In this document: positions 58,373 to 58,867 of the stretch, one piece after another
How positions within the stretch are numbered: the stretch's first letter is position 1
Layout of the letters: every line of letters begins with the position of its first letter
From: Acidimicrobiia bacterium
GTDB lineage: Bacteria; Actinomycetota; Acidimicrobiia; Acidimicrobiales; Bin134
DNA length: 58,867 nucleotides
Reading direction: 5' to 3'
NCBI GenBank assembly: GCA_022825005.1
Contig: JAJDYU010000066.1
Coordinates: forward strand, 1-58,867
Notes under the pieces: model-generated
The model's database searches: none
What the model saw: only the letters and a program-made list of their open reading frames with translations
Told to the model about the DNA's origin: nothing
Translations under genes and position numbers: made by a program

Positions 58373-58867
58373 ATGAGCCAAGGGTCAAATGGCCGGTACC
58401 GCTTCACGTCTGAGTCGGTCACCGGCGGTCACCCCGACAAGATCGCCGACCAGATATCCGACGGGGTGCTGGATGCCCTCCTTGAGGTGGATATCGGCAG
58501 CCGGGTGGCGTGTGAGACTCTGGTGACCACCGGTCTGGTAGTGGTGGCTGGGGAGATCTCCACCGACGGCTATATCGATATTCCCCGGGTGGTGCGAGAC
58601 ACCATCACCGGGATCGGCTACGACCGGGAAGATTACGGCTTCGACGGCAACACCTGCGGCGTGATGGTGTCCATCGACGACCAGTCTCCTGATATTGCCC
58701 AGGGAGTTGACCGGCTCGATCCCTTAGAGCAGGGGGCCGGCGACCAGGGGATGATGTTCGGGTTTGCCTGCGACGAGACCCCCGAGTTGATGCCGCTGCC
58801 CATCCATATCGCCCACCGGATGGTGGAGCGCCTGACCGAAGTTCGCCGGGCGGGCACGGTGCCCTAT
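58373..58867 (+). CDS. metK: S-adenosylmethionine synthetase (partial, runs off the window)
   Basis: The first 165 residues of an enzyme making SAM from methionine and ATP. N-terminal [20 protein letters not shown], the metal/methionine block [44 protein letters not shown], and the [23 protein letters not shown] signature followed by IHIAHRM. GGAGAA ribosome site 3-4 nt before ATG. It continues past the right edge. Confidence 0.95.
   Translation, partial: MSQGSNGRYRFTSESVTGGHPDKIADQISDGVLDALLEVDIGSRVACETLVTTGLVVVAGEISTDGYIDIPRVVRDTITGIGYDREDYGFDGNTCGVMVSIDDQSPDIAQGVDRLDPLEQGAGDQGMMFGFACDETPELMPLPIHIAHRMVERLTEVRRAGTVPY

Overview
The window is high-GC, almost gap-free bacterial chromosome whose gene order reads like a condensed mycobacterial map: thrS-HIT-pgsA-patA-pimA-pdxS-pdxT-yebC-ruvCAB, then queA-tgt, yajC-secD-secF-apt-rel, hisS-aspS-rarA-alaS-ruvX-mltG-aroE-(A24 peptidase)-aroK-aroB-aroQ-pepP-efp-nusB, pyrR-pyrB-pyrC-carA-carB-pyrD-pyrF and mihF-gmk-rpoZ-coaBC-metK. 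Mycothiol ligase, F420-dependent enzymes, an InhA-like enoyl reductase, phosphatidylinositol mannoside genes and mycobacterial-type IHF place it in Actinomycetota. A deep lineage such as Acidimicrobiia is my inference, not something the sequence proves. No rRNA, tRNA, IS element, prophage or CRISPR array was seen, and no gene-free stretch exceeds 300 bases.

Layout. 1-3.4 kb: a MarR regulator and two ABC exporter half-transporters (minus strand, the second cut by the window edge). 3.5-9.5 kb: tandem CNNM/CorC-like membrane proteins, an F420-type oxidoreductase, InhA-like FabI (minus), NADPH:F420 reductase and MshC. 9.6-17.5 kb: thrS, HIT protein, the phosphatidylinositol/PIM pathway (pgsA, patA, pimA), a catalytically dead M48-like membrane protein and a DUF3048 lipoprotein. 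17.5-20.2 kb: PLP synthase and yebC. 20.2-22.4 kb: ruvCAB (minus). 22.5-30.4 kb: queuosine genes, Sec accessory translocase, apt and rel. 30.5-31.8 kb: a secreted FnIII-repeat protein. 31.9-46.6 kb: aminoacyl-tRNA synthetases, recombination, cell wall, shikimate pathway, efp and nusB. 46.6-55.7 kb: almost complete de novo UMP operon with an RNA-regulated leader. 55.8 kb to the end: mihF, gmk, rpoZ, coaBC and metK (cut by the window edge).

The most unusual signal lies at gene junctions. Between 39.1 and 55.0 kb most non-overlapping neighbours in the operons are bridged by a tiny reading frame of 5-14 codons. It starts on the ATGA/GTGA of the upstream stop codon and ends on the ATGA/GTGA of the downstream start codon. 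In the clearest case (pyrB-pyrC) a 23-bp unit has been tandemly copied so that two 8-codon frames form an unbroken stop/start relay. Related 40-41 bp micro-duplications sit at other gene ends. Other points of interest: a PyrR-binding loop followed by a terminator hairpin inside the pyrR 5' coding region; a tRNA-guanine transglycosylase that has lost all three zinc cysteines; an M48-like protein that has lost its zinc site; and a recurrent TAnnnT box 6-8 nt before the start codon, suggesting widespread leaderless transcripts.
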